Shown here: piece by piece, positions 35,611 through 48,700 of the stretch
Position numbering within the stretch: the first letter of the stretch is position 1
Layout of the letters: each line of letters opens with the position of its first letter
Source of the DNA: Larimichthys crocea
Taxonomy: Eukaryota; Chordata; Actinopteri; Sciaenidae
Assembly (NCBI RefSeq): GCF_000972845.2
Contig: NC_040016.1
Span: 12,730,701 to 12,794,700 of the forward strand
Direction of reading: 5' to 3'
DNA: 64,000 bases
Position numbers and translations under genes: made by a program
The notes under the pieces: generated by a model
The model's database searches: none
The model's input: only the letters and a program-made list of their open reading frames with translations
Told to the model about the DNA's origin: nothing

Positions 35611-38600
35611 GATTCAAAAAGAGTTTTTTTTATCGAAGCGAGAGAGAGACGGAGAGACATCCTGACTTTTAGTCTTGACTATGGATAAGCTCCAAAAACA
35701 ATGACCCCTACATTTCAGGCTCTAGCATATTTCATTAAACTGTCAGTGCACTGCAAACACCCACACACAACCCCTCAACTGATACAGTTTAAGTCATTTT
35801 CTAATGTCTTTAGTTTCCCCAGAACCAGCAAAAAGTACATAATACAGCTGTTTATACAGAGTGCATACTAATTATTAAAAAGTAAACTGATCCTCATGTG
35901 TTAAAAAGTGCCCCTGACTTAATTATTTCCATTATTAGGGAACAGGCTCAGACTACAAATATGTACAGATTGTTGCAGACTACATCTCACACGAATCTTA
36001 AATCCTTATTTTATAATGCAACTTGTGATTTGCAGTGCCTCAAAATATCAGCTACGTGCTATCAGATCAAACACTTCTCTCATCTCTGGACGTTAATCCT
36101 GAAGATTTCAGTCTTAATAATTGGCCACCATTTCTTTCAAGATACCTTTGCTATATCTCTAAATTACAAATGTACGATTTAGAAGTTTTCTTTAGCAGAC
36201 AGTCAGCTGAGGTCAAACCCTTCACAACTCACTGAGATGGGGAGAGCTGCATCCCACTGTGTCAACCACCTCTGCATTAGAGCATAAAGCTCCAGTGGGG
36301 AGGCAAAAAAAAAACTGCAGGAGGGATTTCATTTTGCCCACAGCAACATTGCCACCACCTGGTAGCTTTGATACATGCTGCAACCACATGAAATGAAAAT
36401 GAACTTCTTTTAGCCGTCTCACTGTGGCAGTGGCCTGAACAGCTGCAAGGGAAGCAGTGACATAAGAAGTGTTTGACCCTTTAAAACTTCTGCTACTGCC
36501 TGAACTACAATTAATGATAAAATATCCAACATTTAAAGGTAAATTGTGTAAAATAATTGATTATAGCCAATGAAAAAGATCCTGTTTCATTCAGATTAAC
36601 AATTCATGTATATAACAACTCCAAAAACTGCAGTTTTAACAATAAAAATGTAATTACCTCCAAAAAAAACAGGATTTATCACAACAAAAAGTTCATTTCT
36701 GATCTTTCCAAAACCTGTTAGTGATGTATAAGTAAAATATGGTCCTTAATAAGTCCAGAGAAAGCCAAGGTGAAATGCCCTCCACTGATTTTTTTACATA
36801 ACTTTGATCAGTGTGCCACCTAGTGAGAAGTACAGGAGATCAGCACACAGTCAGCCAGGTTTCTCTTTATTCCTTTGAATCAAAGACTTTAGAGAAACAA
36901 ATCTCAGGAGGAGTGCTGAACTATCGACTGAACATAAAAGCCTCTGATGGCCCTTTGATAATCTGCCTGAGGCCTCCTCTTGAACACCTTAATGAAACCA
37001 CTTGGAGAGGATTGTGACTCTCGCGAAAATTCCTCCACTCAGGCAAGACACACACAAGTAATTAACTTGCAGATAAAGAGCAGCTCTCATATATCAGGCG
37101 TAATGGTGTGTGTAACAAAAAAAAAAAGCTGTCTGCTTTTAGAAAATGTCAGGGGTCAGGAGACAGGACTCTTTGAATAACTTAAATTGATTCTCGGCGG
37201 TTAAAGGTTAATTAATGTCAGCATCCCTGATATGTCTTTTATAATCGTTTAATTCAATTACAGAGCAAGAGCAGTTAAAGGTACCTCAAAAAGTCCTGAA
37301 ATCCTCTAACTGCTGTATGTAATTAACAAAAAAGTCCTCCCTCGAGTTTTCTTACATAACAACTCTTTGTTGTTCAGTGCACTCTAGGAGTCCCAGTGTT
37401 TTTTCAATGATGTACACATTACTTCATCTGCTCCTACATCAGTTAGTAACTTCAAATATTTTCCCAAATTCTTTGATAAGAATGGGTCTGAACATGTTGC
37501 ATCGAGCTGCAGGTGGAGCTGGAGAAAAACAGTATTAGTGACAGCGACAGCAGACCAAACATTGTTCTGCAGTTTTCATTGTGTTCTTTTACAACTAATG
37601 TTGGCAGAAACTGATACCTTCACCTCTCACATAATAATTCCCAATCTGAACTTCACCACTGGCTAAAAAAAAAAGTTTACTGTTGTGGTCTGTTGTGGCT
37701 GTAACAAAGTCACAATGACAACATTTGGTTGGTTATCCACAAGAATATGAAATATACTCCAGCACAAAATGGATCCAAGAAGGCAGCTCGGCTAATAGCT
37801 TGTTTTCAGCAGCAACCACAAAGCATGAAAATTAACTTAAGGAGAAACTTTGAAGATCCAACTGGCAGACAGAAGAAGAAGAAATCTCTCTGCATCAGCT
37901 GAGATAAGGATCCTCTCGTCTTCTCACAGAGTCGGGGTAAACACTGCTTGTTAGAGCAAACCTGAGCTCAAACATGACATTTTAAAAATCCAGAGGCTGC
38001 ACGCTGGAGTGCTTTTCGAGAGCCGGGGCTTCAGGCAGCAGCAGCGGTGACAAGGCTGCAGCCCAATTAGGACTGTTTGTGAGCGACTGTCTGTGTCTGT
38101 CTTTCAGGGTGGATGAAAGTGGGTCAGTGTATCTTTGTACCGGAGCACAATGGTAGCAGGTAGCACACAACTCGCAAACTTTGAGTGAGACAGATGGGGA
38201 TTAAGTAGCTGAACTTCAAATTTGCTCTAATGTGGGGTGACGGTTCTGAATCCATTATCATATCAGCCACTTTGATGCTCAAAAATTCAATTTCAGAGCA
38301 GGTTTCTAATAGCAGATGAGCCACTTTTGAGTTCAGACTGCAGGATATTACCACTATCATTTATTAACACGTCTCTGTGCAGGTAAACAACTCTGTGGAG
38401 TTCAAAGGCACATCAATTCAACATATTAGCCAAGTTAGACATTCCTGTGTGGAGAAATCCATTGCTGCCATATTTCGTTGGCTATTTCACATCCCTCTCA
38501 CATCAAACACTCCAGATCATGCTGGAGAGGAGAGAGATGAGCACTGTTTATTGATGCTGAGCATGTCTGTCCAAGTACACGGCTGTGGAGAAGACAAAAT

Positions 38601-38703
38601 GACAGTATACTGATGTTTATTTTGAATATTGGCGTAGGAGATCATCTCAACTGGGAAAAATTAACTGAAAGATGGACATGGAGAGTTATCAGGAAACATA
38701 TTT

Positions 38704-39004
38704 TAGAGCTGAAACTAATCAAATAATCAGTCAATGGAAAATTAATCAGCAATTATTTTAATAATTATTTAATCTTTCAGGCAAAAATGCAAAATATGTT
38801 GACTCCAGCTTTTCAAATATGTGGATTTCTCTGATTTTAATCAATGTAAATTGAATATTTTGGTATTTTGGACTGCTGATCAGACAATACAAGACATTTG
38901 AAGGTATTGTTCACTCTTTTATGGCATTTATATACCAACTTAGAGAACAATTAATTGAGTAATTAATCAACAGAACATTAAAAGTGATCATTAGTTTCAG
39001 TTCT
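38704..39004. mobile_element. Short inverted-repeat element (MITE-like)
   Basis: It begins AGAGCTGAAACTAATCAAAT and ends ATTAGTTTCAGTTCT, an inverted pair. Internal 'taatcagcaattattttaat' and 'attaattgagtaattaatca' blocks are typical of the 'gattaatcgatt' class of fish nonautonomous elements. About 300 bp, no ORF. Confidence 0.65.
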
Positions 39005-39510
39005 CTTTGTCTTGACACAGTCTTGTTCTCTTCATCATATAATACTGAGGAGGGTTTCTGCTTTTCTGACATTGTATTCTTTACCTACCTTTTCATGTCT
39101 TAACACATGTTTTAGTGTAAAATGTATAAAAGTATTTGATATAGTGTGCATAATAGGAGAAGTTGAAGAAATATGCAATGTCATTATCTCACTGGTGTAG
39201 TCACACAGCGAGTGAAAAGGGAATTGAAGGAATGGTGCCTATATTCATTCATTTAGCCTCTTTTGTAGTAGTTACTGTATGTCGTTGTGTTTTGTTATGT
39301 TTTCTGCTTTTTCTTATATTACTGTCTTGTCGTCTGTTTGCTCTTTGAATTAATAAAATATATATTAAAAAAAGAAAACTTGAAGTGAAGGCGTGAAGGT
39401 TGGTCAATTGTAGACTGAATGAGAGATTTCAAAGTTTAATTCCAACAAGATGACTGGCTCATAAAAGATGTGACAAAAAGTAATTGGCTGAAAAAAAAAA
39501 ATCCTCAGTC

Positions 39511-39705
39511 AGGTGTTGGTTAGCTCAGTTGGTAGAGCATCCGCCCCATGTATGAAGGATCAGTCCTTGCCGCAACGGCCCAGGGTTTTAATCCGACCTG
39601 CAGCCCTTTACTAAATGTCATTCCCCATCTCTCTCTTCAGATGTCTCTGTCAAAAATAAAGCTTCAAAAAAGGCCAAAAAAATATCTTTAAAAAAACAAA
39701 CCTTG
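39511..39705 (+). mobile_element. tRNA-derived SINE, plus orientation
   Basis: The head contains GTTAGCTCAGTTGGTAGAGC (a tRNA-like A box), then 'gccccatgtatgaaggatca', 'gccgcaacggcccagggttt' (decayed B box) and 'ctaaatgtcattccccatct', and an A-rich tail. This matches the common teleost tRNA-SINE. It is not a functional tRNA: the cloverleaf is interrupted and the body is SINE-like. Confidence 0.8.
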
Positions 39706-42063
39706 CCAAGCCTTGGTCAGCTAAATGTAAATGAATCATACAGTAAGCACGAATTTATTGAAAGCTTCATTTTTTGGGACTGTTGCACTTTTAGTAAAAG
39801 ATGAAACTTTAGTTAACTTGTGTTGTTTCTAAAAACTTACATATCAAATTACTAATTGCCAGATTCTAATTAGTTTTTCACCCTATTTTTTCTGGACACT
39901 TACTCCACCAGCAGTATTTTGCCTTATTTTTGCCCATTTAGGCACAATATTTAAAAACTGAAGTCAAATTAGCGAGTCCTAAATCTTTACTGCACCTCAC
40001 GTTCCCAGTAATGAGGGAGGCATCTGTTTTTTCTCTAAAGTGTGTGTTTAAGTTGGTATAAGGAGGATATTTTAACCTCGGGTTGTATTTTGGTGATTAA
40101 AACGACTGCGATGAAGACTGTGGAGCAGGGACGCCATGCCCGACAGGTGCTGCAATGCATTAAGGGAGGGAATCAGTTATAACAGCGCCACAGACTCAAA
40201 CAAAGACATAAGAGTATTAACTGTTAGAAGTGGGACCTCAGTGAGGTCTGCTGAGTTTGGTGTCAGTAACAAATCCTCACACAGCTTATGTACTACAATA
40301 TGACAAACTAGTGACTCTGTACCCGCTTTAAGACGTATTACCAAGGGATCGCAATACAAAGCAGGCATTGAGGCTGATATCTCTGTGGTGACTGACTGTT
40401 TGGTTCACAAATGTGGACACACTCATCTGTTGTGACACACACTCATTGCACAACCTCCTTGTAAACTCCTTCCTGCAGAATGATGGATCATTTCACAATG
40501 AGTTATCATGAGCTCTAGTTGATTCACTGCTCTTGTGATCTGGCAACTTGAATTAAATTCAGCTCCTCTCTGATATCTGTGCTCTGTACACATCTTAAGA
40601 GAATCTTGGCACAAAGTATATTCCTCTCTTTGTGGTATAAACGTGTACAGTTAAGCCTCTCAACTTGCATATCTGATTTACAATGTGTAGGTTCAAACAT
40701 AGCTCTGCTCATTAGCTTCTGCACTTGTCAAAACATTGCTGAACTTTATGTAACTGAGCAGAAGTGTGTTGCTCTTTCTCGGCTATCATTTACAGAGATA
40801 ACCTTTAAGAAGCAGAGCCTATATATAGAGGCCATTTTTAATGGAAACAAATGGCACCATTTCAACTAAATGCTTCTGTAGCTGTTAATATTTTCTGGTT
40901 CCCCACAGGGAGTCAACCCAGCTGAAACTCTCATTCTCTCATTGTAACACTGATGCACACACAGTGTGCACTGTCACTCCCATCCGTGCACGGCGTGCCC
41001 TGCATGTTAAGGAGAAGCAACCGGGAGAAAAGGGCCATATTTCATCACCACAGGAGCGACTGCACTAACTACTGATGCAAATTTATACAGACTCAGAGCA
41101 CACCAGATTCTCCTTAGGATTGCTTTTTTTTTTCGTTGCCTCACAGTGCTGTAGTGCGGAGAGTGAAAAGAAGTGGGATGTCTGATGAAATAGGATAGTA
41201 TTTACAGTCATGCTGAGCTGTATAACAAAGTTGAAACCTTTTTTTCAGCTGAGGTACTTTATGTTGCTGCAGTAAGGTGACAGTTCTCCAGATCAGACTT
41301 TGAAATCCGACGAATGTGAGTTCTCTTAAAGTTTTCAGCTTATGTGTCTGACTCTTTATCTGGTCCCGGCCTCGCTCTCTTCTCCTCTCTCTGTTTCCGT
41401 CTTGCTTTGTGGTGTGTTGTAAGATGAGCACTGGTGTTTCTGGGAAGCAGCTCACAGCATGTGTCTGCAGTGGGCTGAACAGTGTAACTAAGGGGTTTAT
41501 GGCGGGCAGACAGGGGTAAAAAAAAAAAAAAAGAGGCCAGCAGTACAGGGCACGGTGAGGCAGATATGCAGAGTCAGCAGACACTCAGGAAAGAGGGGTT
41601 CAATGACGCAGAAAACACGGCAGGGACGTGAACGGCACACTGCAGGCTGCTCTGAAGGTGTTTTAAATCATGAAGAACATTTTTCATCTGAGCAGCTTTT
41701 GTTTTTTCTGTCGTGCACCTGATTAGGAAGAGAAACCGGTGTGTGTGTTTTTACTCTGGCAGGAATATTCACTCAAACTTTCACAAGACAGCTACACAAA
41801 ACCCCACATATACACACATCATCATCATACAGACGCCGAAATGAGCAGGATTAGCCCTCGAAAAGCAAAGCTGCTGTTGTTCATACCTTAAACTCTCTCC
41901 TGGCAGCTCGGTGTGTACACAGCAGATCGAGCAGTGACAAATATAGCTGCTTTAAAGTGGCAAAAATGAGCGACTATTAAATCCGGGAGATGTGTTCGCT
42001 GAGCGCACAGTATTGAGCTTATGTGCATCCACTTAAAATTTTGCAATAACCTCAATTTTCTAT

Positions 42064-42092
42064 GAGTGTGTGCGTGTGTGTGTGTGTGTATC
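42064..42092. repeat. GT microsatellite
   Basis: An imperfect TG run. Confidence 0.8.
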
Positions 42093-43034
42093 AGAGAGAG
42101 ACAGAAAGAGAAAGAGAGGGCGATTAAGAGAGAGAGGAGACAGCTCAGAGTGCGAGAAATTACTGCCATCCTTTGAAACAATGCAGCAATATATAAGAAA
42201 CGCCTTCGAAAAAAAAAGCAGAGCGCTTTATCTTCAATAAATCCAGGAGATACAATAAAACACATCGAGTTTGGTGGTGTGCTGCAGCAACAAATTGCCC
42301 TTTGTGGGACAGGGAGCAGGGATGCAGCAACCATCAGGTTGAAATTGGTTTAACAAAACAAAGTGAAGCATTATGTTGTGCCTCCTGTTCAGAAAAAATA
42401 TAACATAAATAAATGCAGTATGGTGAGACAGAAAGTTTATTCACCACCTTGGAAGAAGCAGTTGACAAAAATAATCTCTAAAAACCGAGCAAACTCCATC
42501 TGCTGAGAAAGACCATCTGATAAAGCTCCAGCACAGCTATGGACCTTGTGGTGGGATTGTTGTGTCAAATAAATTTATATATAAAGATGTTCTCTCTGCT
42601 TTTTCTAACTTCATTCTGTTTCAGAACACCAGAAACAGCCAGCATGCCCTGACATTTTCCCATCGTGCAATCACGAGGCTGACATTTGTGGTTATGAGTG
42701 AAAAGTCTCAACAAGTATAGATTGACTGGATTGACGCATTTTTACACACATTGACGTCCCCCTCAGGATGAATCCAGACACATCCGGTGATTCTTTAACT
42801 TTTCCTCGAGCACAACCAGCCGGTCAAAATTTGAAATAAGTTTGACAAAACACCTCCCACCAACCTCAGCTCTGCTTTGTGTTTAACGCTAATTAACAAA
42901 CGTTAACGTGCTAACACATTAATACCTGCACAGCCTCACAGAGTTGTTGGCATGGCTTCCTGACCTCTCCTGTCAACCCTGTTTCACATTTGTTTTCTGC
43001 ATTTATGCTCCGTGCATAAGTGCAAAAAAAAAAA

Positions 43035-43190
43035 CGATAGGGGCTTCTCCATGACCTATCGGTGTAAAACATGCATCATGTAATAGTAACATCCCTGGTT
43101 TGATTCCAGCTAGAAGTCTCTGTTGCATGCCTCCCTCGCTCCCTCCCCATGTGTCTATCTCCACAGACTGATTAAATACCAAAAAGTAAG
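43035..43190 (+). mobile_element. Decayed tRNA-derived SINE
   Basis: Phrases 'catccctggtttgattccag' (B-box region), 'ctgttgcatgcctccctcgc' and 'gtctatctccacagactgat' match the body of the fish SINE seen at 39511, but the head is strongly degraded. Confidence 0.45.
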
Positions 43191-46100
43191 CTAATTATTA
43201 AATGCAAGACTATAAAACGTGCATCAAAAAGGATTCTTGGGAGTTGCTGCCTCCCTCGCTATGCAGGATTTGTCATACCATAAAATCCGCAGTCAGTCGG
43301 AGTCTGTTAGGATTTCCATCATGCAGAACATGTTGTGACAACTCTAGCCAAATATCTGTGTCTTGTCATGCTGCAAGTTAACCGCTCAGGACTTCATTAA
43401 AGCTCAACATCTCCTCAGCACAGTGTCTCCAGTAAGTGAGGAGACGTTTGTCAGTCAAGGAGAAGACGCTGATCTCCTGTCAAAGAGCAGAGAGGAGTTG
43501 ATTCAGATTGAAAGCTGAACTAATGCACTGAGTGAACTCCCATCAGTTTATTGATAATCCTGGGGGAAAGTGTGCTAATGAAGACACATGTGCTGCCCTG
43601 CTAGGAAGAACTAGAGAAGCGTATGCAACTAATTATGCATGACAATTTTGCAAACTCCTATACGTTAAACACAGTTCATACATGTATATTACCAGCAAGT
43701 CATTTGCCTTAAACTGAAACAGATATTCACAGCAGCTTATGTAGATTTACGAGATTGATCTGACTAGCCAGAGGCTGTCACTGCAAGTTGGGATATACTG
43801 ACAGACACGTCAGGTCCACCACTCAGCACTACTGGGGTTCTTAAATCCAATACGGGGATTAGACGAGATAGGAAGATCTAAATTAAGCCTGTATTTACTC
43901 TGGAAGAGTCCTGCAGGGAATACCCGAGGACTCAGATCAATGATGTAAGTGAGAATATATAAAATCAGTGTGAGGGACATATTAGGCCAATTCAGCAGTG
44001 GCCACAGATATTTGCATGTTTAATATACGTGACTGGGCCTTTACCGAGAGAAGGAGGAGAAAAGTTGATCATAACTGGCATAAATTGTGTCAGCTCTTAA
44101 GGGATTAGTTTCAGTACACACCTGCAATGAAAATGTCTCAATTAAAGAAGAGCCTTTCTCTCTCTGAATTATATTACTATTAGGTTTGATGGCGGGCAGC
44201 CCAGGAGTCTAACAGGGATGAGAACACTGGCCATAAGCCAGCACCTTGACCTCGCTGGCTCTACACATGTAGGAGAATGAAGATATTCAGAGTTATAGTC
44301 CTCAGTGGGCCTCCTGGACTACACTGTGGGCAACCTTACACCATGCCCATCCCCGTATCAGTTTGGTCCAGTGGAGCAGAAAGGTGACTGAAATGGCTGC
44401 ACTGTCAGGGAACGGTCATTTGGGCGAGAAGGAGTAGAGCCTGAGCTTGCAGGGGATTTGTGCAAACGCAGTGATATAGCACATGAGACTTTTTTTTTTT
44501 CATGTAGCTGTGAACCCTCCTGAACTTTTTTGTTGCTGCAAGCAGTTTAAGGGGCGAGAAGTAGGACAAAATGTTGGTAAAATTAAAAGAAAAGATAAAG
44601 AGGAGGGATGGGAAGGCAACACAAAGAAAGTCAAGACGTGGTGAATAATGCATGTGGTTCTCCGAAACAGCGGTTTCACTTGCCACTTGCTCGGGGCAAA
44701 ATTATAGTTGTAGCAGAGATGAATGTATGAAAAAAAAAAAAAGTTGTTAAGACAAGAGGACACTCTTGCTTGCAGCTTAATATATTTGTCCATGTAAGTA
44801 TTAGACTAAGCGCTTCACACTTGTGTTGCTGAAAGGCTGCAAATAATGAAACACATCTATAATATTAAAATGCTGCTCTCGTTCTTCTCATTATAACTTA
44901 ATTTACTGACTATCTGTAAAAAAATAAAAATGTCACTTAGCACAAAACCCAATTTATCCCAATACATCAAAACATAACAGCCGCCTAACTGGAACTGTGA
45001 TTTGCATATCTTTTAGATTTGCCCCTCTTGTTTGTGCATCTACTCTGACAACTAACCCGTTCATTGTGGAACAATCAAACAGAATTTGCATGAGGCAGAT
45101 CACGTATGCACATCGCACCGCGCTTCCACAAGGTCTTTCATGATAAAACAAACACAAACACAGCATTTCTAGGAATTAGTTCATCACGTGTGCTGGGAGG
45201 AATAGTTGTGAGGAATCTGTGAAGCTCTGCACGACTTTACTGAACTTATTCATTTATTTATAAGTTTTTCTTCATCAGTAAACGCCACACACACGTGGTA
45301 CCCAAGAGAAATGTGAGAGGATTAATACGCAACTACGATGTAGTTGATGGTGCTGTTAGTTTTTGGTTTTTCTGTTATTTAGCGTAAGCCAAAAATAATA
45401 AACGCACCTTCCTGTCTAATGTAATAAAATTCAACAGCACCACAAACTGCTGCCTCCAAAATTGAATCAACACTTTTCTAAATCAGTTTCCACAAAAACT
45501 AAATATTCTAACCTTCATGAAGGTAGGGTTTATAGCAGGACTGTTATATTACTGCTAGGTGTATCTAATAAACTGGCAACACAGAGGTGTATATAACAGT
45601 ATTTGTATTTCACAGTTGTTTTCTATCTTTACAACGTTCATAATCTAATTATTGCCCACTGTATTTTGATACATTCTCAGATTTCTAAAACTATCACTCT
45701 TTTATTTTGAAGGACCGGCTCAGCTGTCAGCCATGATGTGATATGACTCTCCAGCGCAGCCACACCCGCTTCTTGTTTTACATCCCTTTTATACGGCGAT
45801 GCCCTCCAGACAAACTGACCCAGTCGAACATACAATACGCTACTGTGGAAAAATGTCTTCACATAGATTAACACAAGGCCGTTGCATACATCTGAGTACT
45901 TACAGTATACGTCACATTACTATCTGTTCCAGGTTTTGTGTTTTGTGCTTGAATCATTTGCACATAAATCCTGAGAGGATCTCCACAAAAACATGAAGCC
46001 AGAGAGACAAACAGCAGATCAACAGCACTCAAAAACCACTCATTGACTGAAGATGTTTCCAGTTTCCTGCCTATCTGAAACAGAATATTCATCAGGACCC

Positions 46101-47638
46101 TGCAACCCTTTAACGATAATACGCTTTTATCAACACAGTATCAAGCCAACAGACACATTCAAACAAAGTGCATTATTTATAAAAGGGTGCTTTTGTGCAA
46201 AGAGGGGGCGAAGAAGAACATCAGCAATCCACAGCGCCGGATTTTCATTATTACCCTTCAAACAAGTCCACATATCAAACAGGAGAAACGAATCCCACCA
46301 CATGAAATCCTGCAACACAGCTTATTAAGAGACACGTGTATGGAAGGATGAATTTTAACACCTCAGGAAAATGACTGACGTGTTTCCATTATTAGCTACA
46401 CAAAGTGCTGTCGTAGCAGGTTTGTTGTTAATTGCTTACAACACTTTCTCTGAAACTCTCCGCTCAGATACTCTCTCTCTCTCTCTCCAGGTGGTAATAG
46501 CTGGAAACAAGAGGAGTTTAAAACTGATGTGGCAAAATCAATGTATGGGATGCAACTCTAAAGACAGTTTTGTTTTTGGTTTCGGCCCTGGACTCTCCTC
46601 ATTATCCATCATAACACTGTATAAGGAATCACTTTGCATTTATGGCCGAGTGGAGGCATCAAAGGCGCTAACTAACAGGCCAGATGAGGGAGGATGCAGC
46701 AGACACTTTCATTCTGGAGACAAGTCAGTCTCCCTCTTTTTTTCATTCCCGCGGGAAATATGTATTCTGACCATGTGTATTACATAATAAGATATCACAG
46801 AAGTATGCTTCATTTGCAGTGCTCCAAGGCTGTCTTGAATGTTTCTACACCCCTGAAAACCTTGATAGATTCTGTTTTCAATAATTTATCTATCAGACTG
46901 AGAGCATCTCTGCCTGTCATACTCAACCTTACTAATACCGTGCACCTGCATTATGAATCTATTTCAGCCTCCATTGCTTCGACACAGCTAGATCTACACA
47001 CAGAAATGTTTTTCACTACAAGTATTTATAACTGTTCTGTTAACAAAACAAATGGACAGACAGACTATATTTTTCTGTACTCATATAACACAACGTGGTC
47101 CCCATTTGCTAAAATGTGACCCTGAATGCAGCTGAGCCACAGCCCAAAGTTCAACCTGAATACGGCCTGAAAAGATGTGCTTGTATCTTGCTTCTTGAAA
47201 AAAATACTACACAGTTAATCCATCCAACCCGGTCCTTAGCAACTTACCGCACTAACAGAAACAACAACTACAGTCACTATGATGCGAAACATAATCCTTA
47301 AAAAGATTCTTTCTTCTTGCCCTTTACATAAGCCCGCACATCTCTCACATCCTTCCCAAAGATAACCCAGTTTTTTCTCAGCCCCCCCTCCCATAAAAAC
47401 TCTGCTCTCTGTCACAGAAGCAGCCCAGGAAGATTTCATCTGCTACTATAATCTTTTTGTACCTTAAAAAGAGCTTTGTTGCGGCTCATAGCATCAGCTA
47501 AATTAAAATGACAATAAGATTGAGGATTGGATCGGGAAGAAATGCTGAGGGTGGAGATCAGTTACGCTGACATGCAGGACATGCAGCTTGGTAATGATTT
47601 GTCAGGAGGCTGGAGGAGGTTTAATTGTGGCTACTCAC

Positions 47639-47734
47639 TGGCTTGCATGAGCTGTCCCTGGCGTCCAAACACCTGGGAGAAGGTGGCATGGCTGCAGGTG
47701 AGGGTGTCCTCCATGGCTGTCCCACTGGCACACG
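47639..47734 (-). CDS. kazn: Predicted kazrin exon with start codon
   Basis: The exon has a strong acceptor (pyrimidine tract CCTCTCTCTTTCTCCTCAG before 47734) and a consensus donor (GCCA|GTGAGT after 47639). The ATG at 47714 is in a good Kozak context (ACAGCCATGG) and opens a 25-codon reading: MEDTLTCSHATFSQVF, then GRQGQLMQA. It ends one base into a codon, which fits the two-base start of the exon at 26958-27115. The bases 47715-47734 would then be the end of the 5' UTR. I assign it to kazrin because it lies in tandem just downstream of PRDM2 and leads into a helical segment. Without alignment the gene name is a reasoned guess; that it is a real exon is more certain. Confidence 0.58.
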
Positions 47735-47914
47735 CTGAGGAGAAAGAGAGAGGTGGAGGGGGGGGGGATAAGGGAAGGTCAGGCACACTGCGTCACATCA
47801 GGATGGAAAAAGAGAGGAAAAAAGAAGAGGGGCAAGAGGAGAGGGGACTTGCCTTCAGTTGTAGAAGCTGGTGTGTGTTCTCTGGTGATGACTGCTCTCT
47901 CCTCTGGTCCCGTC

Positions 47915-47945
<31 letters not shown>

Positions 47946-47950
47946 CGCTG
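47915..47950. repeat. CTG trinucleotide repeat
   Basis: An interrupted CTG run of about 11 units (CAG on the minus strand), probably in the 5' UTR or promoter of the downstream gene. Confidence 0.85.
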
Positions 47951-48511
47951 AGAAACGAAATACAACCCCTCGCTTCTCACACCAATATGAGCAGATCTAC
48001 TCCCCACACAGATAATGGGAGGGGGTGTGCTTGCCTGGCAGGCTCCTTGCTCGTTCAGCGTGTAAGTGTGTGCTCGCGAGAGAAAGTTCCCTGAATGTGT
48101 GCCCGTGAGTGCATTTTGGTGTGCATGTGTGAGGGAGAGTAATACAAGGTGGTGGAGCAGGTAGCAGAGCTGTAGGCACAGTTGCTCTGCCAGCGCTCTG
48201 ATCGTGTGCTTCGTCTGTACAGGCTGACAGTCCTCTGCGGCTCCACGCAGGCTGGGTTTGAAGGGAAGAGCAAAGAAGAGGGGAGGTGGGGGGGCTGAGT
48301 TGCGGCTTCTTCAGCAGGTAAAAGTCAATCCTCCCCCCCTTTCACTCTCAGTACGAGCAGACAGCAGCGTCTGTCCTCTAGGCACAGGACGGGACTGTTG
48401 TTTTCTGATCTGTGTGACTATGCCCCCTTTTTTCTCTCCTCCCTCTCCCTCCTCCCCTCTCGACAGCCCTCATTTGCTGGAGCAGCAGTAACACCCCCCT
48501 ACCCCCCCAGC

Positions 48512-48521
<10 letters not shown>

Positions 48522-48546
<25 letters not shown>
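48522..48546. repeat. CT microsatellite
   Basis: A run of about 12 CT units. Confidence 0.9.
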
Positions 48547-48700
48547 CTTTCTGCTTTCCTGCTCTCCTCCACATCTCTTACTCTCTCTCTCTCTCCACCC
48601 AACCCCATGCAAATCCCCTCGATCCATCTTAAAGCTCGGGCCGCTGCTGGGAAACAGATTCTAGCAAACTCAAGTGCTTCATCTTCCCCCAGTGCTGAGG

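Larger units (their letters stand above)
27116..47638 (-). other. Predicted kazrin intron 1 (20.5 kb)
   Basis: The interval between the two phase-compatible exons. It holds SINEs (28955, 31690, 39511, 43035), hAT-like elements (29545, 38704), a Tc1 fossil (35133) and an interspersed repeat (33950). The remaining stretches (27.1-28.9, 30.1-31.7, 31.9-33.9, 35.6-38.7, 39.7-43.0 and 43.2-47.6 kb) show no convincing exon or RNA gene. Open frames such as 41141-41584, 41888-42334 and 46371-46787 have no recognisable domain. Confidence 0.5.
47850..48700 (-). promoter_or_regulatory. Probable 5' UTR exon and promoter region of the downstream (kazrin) gene
   Basis: Upstream of the ATG exon the minus strand contains a CAG-repeat tract (47915-47950), a possible GC-type donor (GAAG|GCAAGT at about 47853/47852), and a purine-rich GA microsatellite (48522-48546 on the minus strand). 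Several CpGs occur between 48000 and 48260. No TATA box was identified. This is inferred from position: an exon opening with a clear acceptor needs an upstream non-coding exon. Confidence 0.3.

Noticed and set aside
39511..39600. tRNA-like sequence with a good A box.
   Set aside because: The B box and stems are degraded and the downstream body and A-rich tail identify it as a SINE and not a tRNA gene.
41888..42334. 148-codon minus-strand open frame with a His-rich stretch.
   Set aside because: The His/Thr run comes from a GT microsatellite, and no domain is recognised.
46371..47119. Overlapping plus-strand open frames of 138 and 141 codons.
   Set aside because: No domain or homology is recognised and they are on the opposite strand to the predicted host gene; a length like this can occur by chance in 64 kb.
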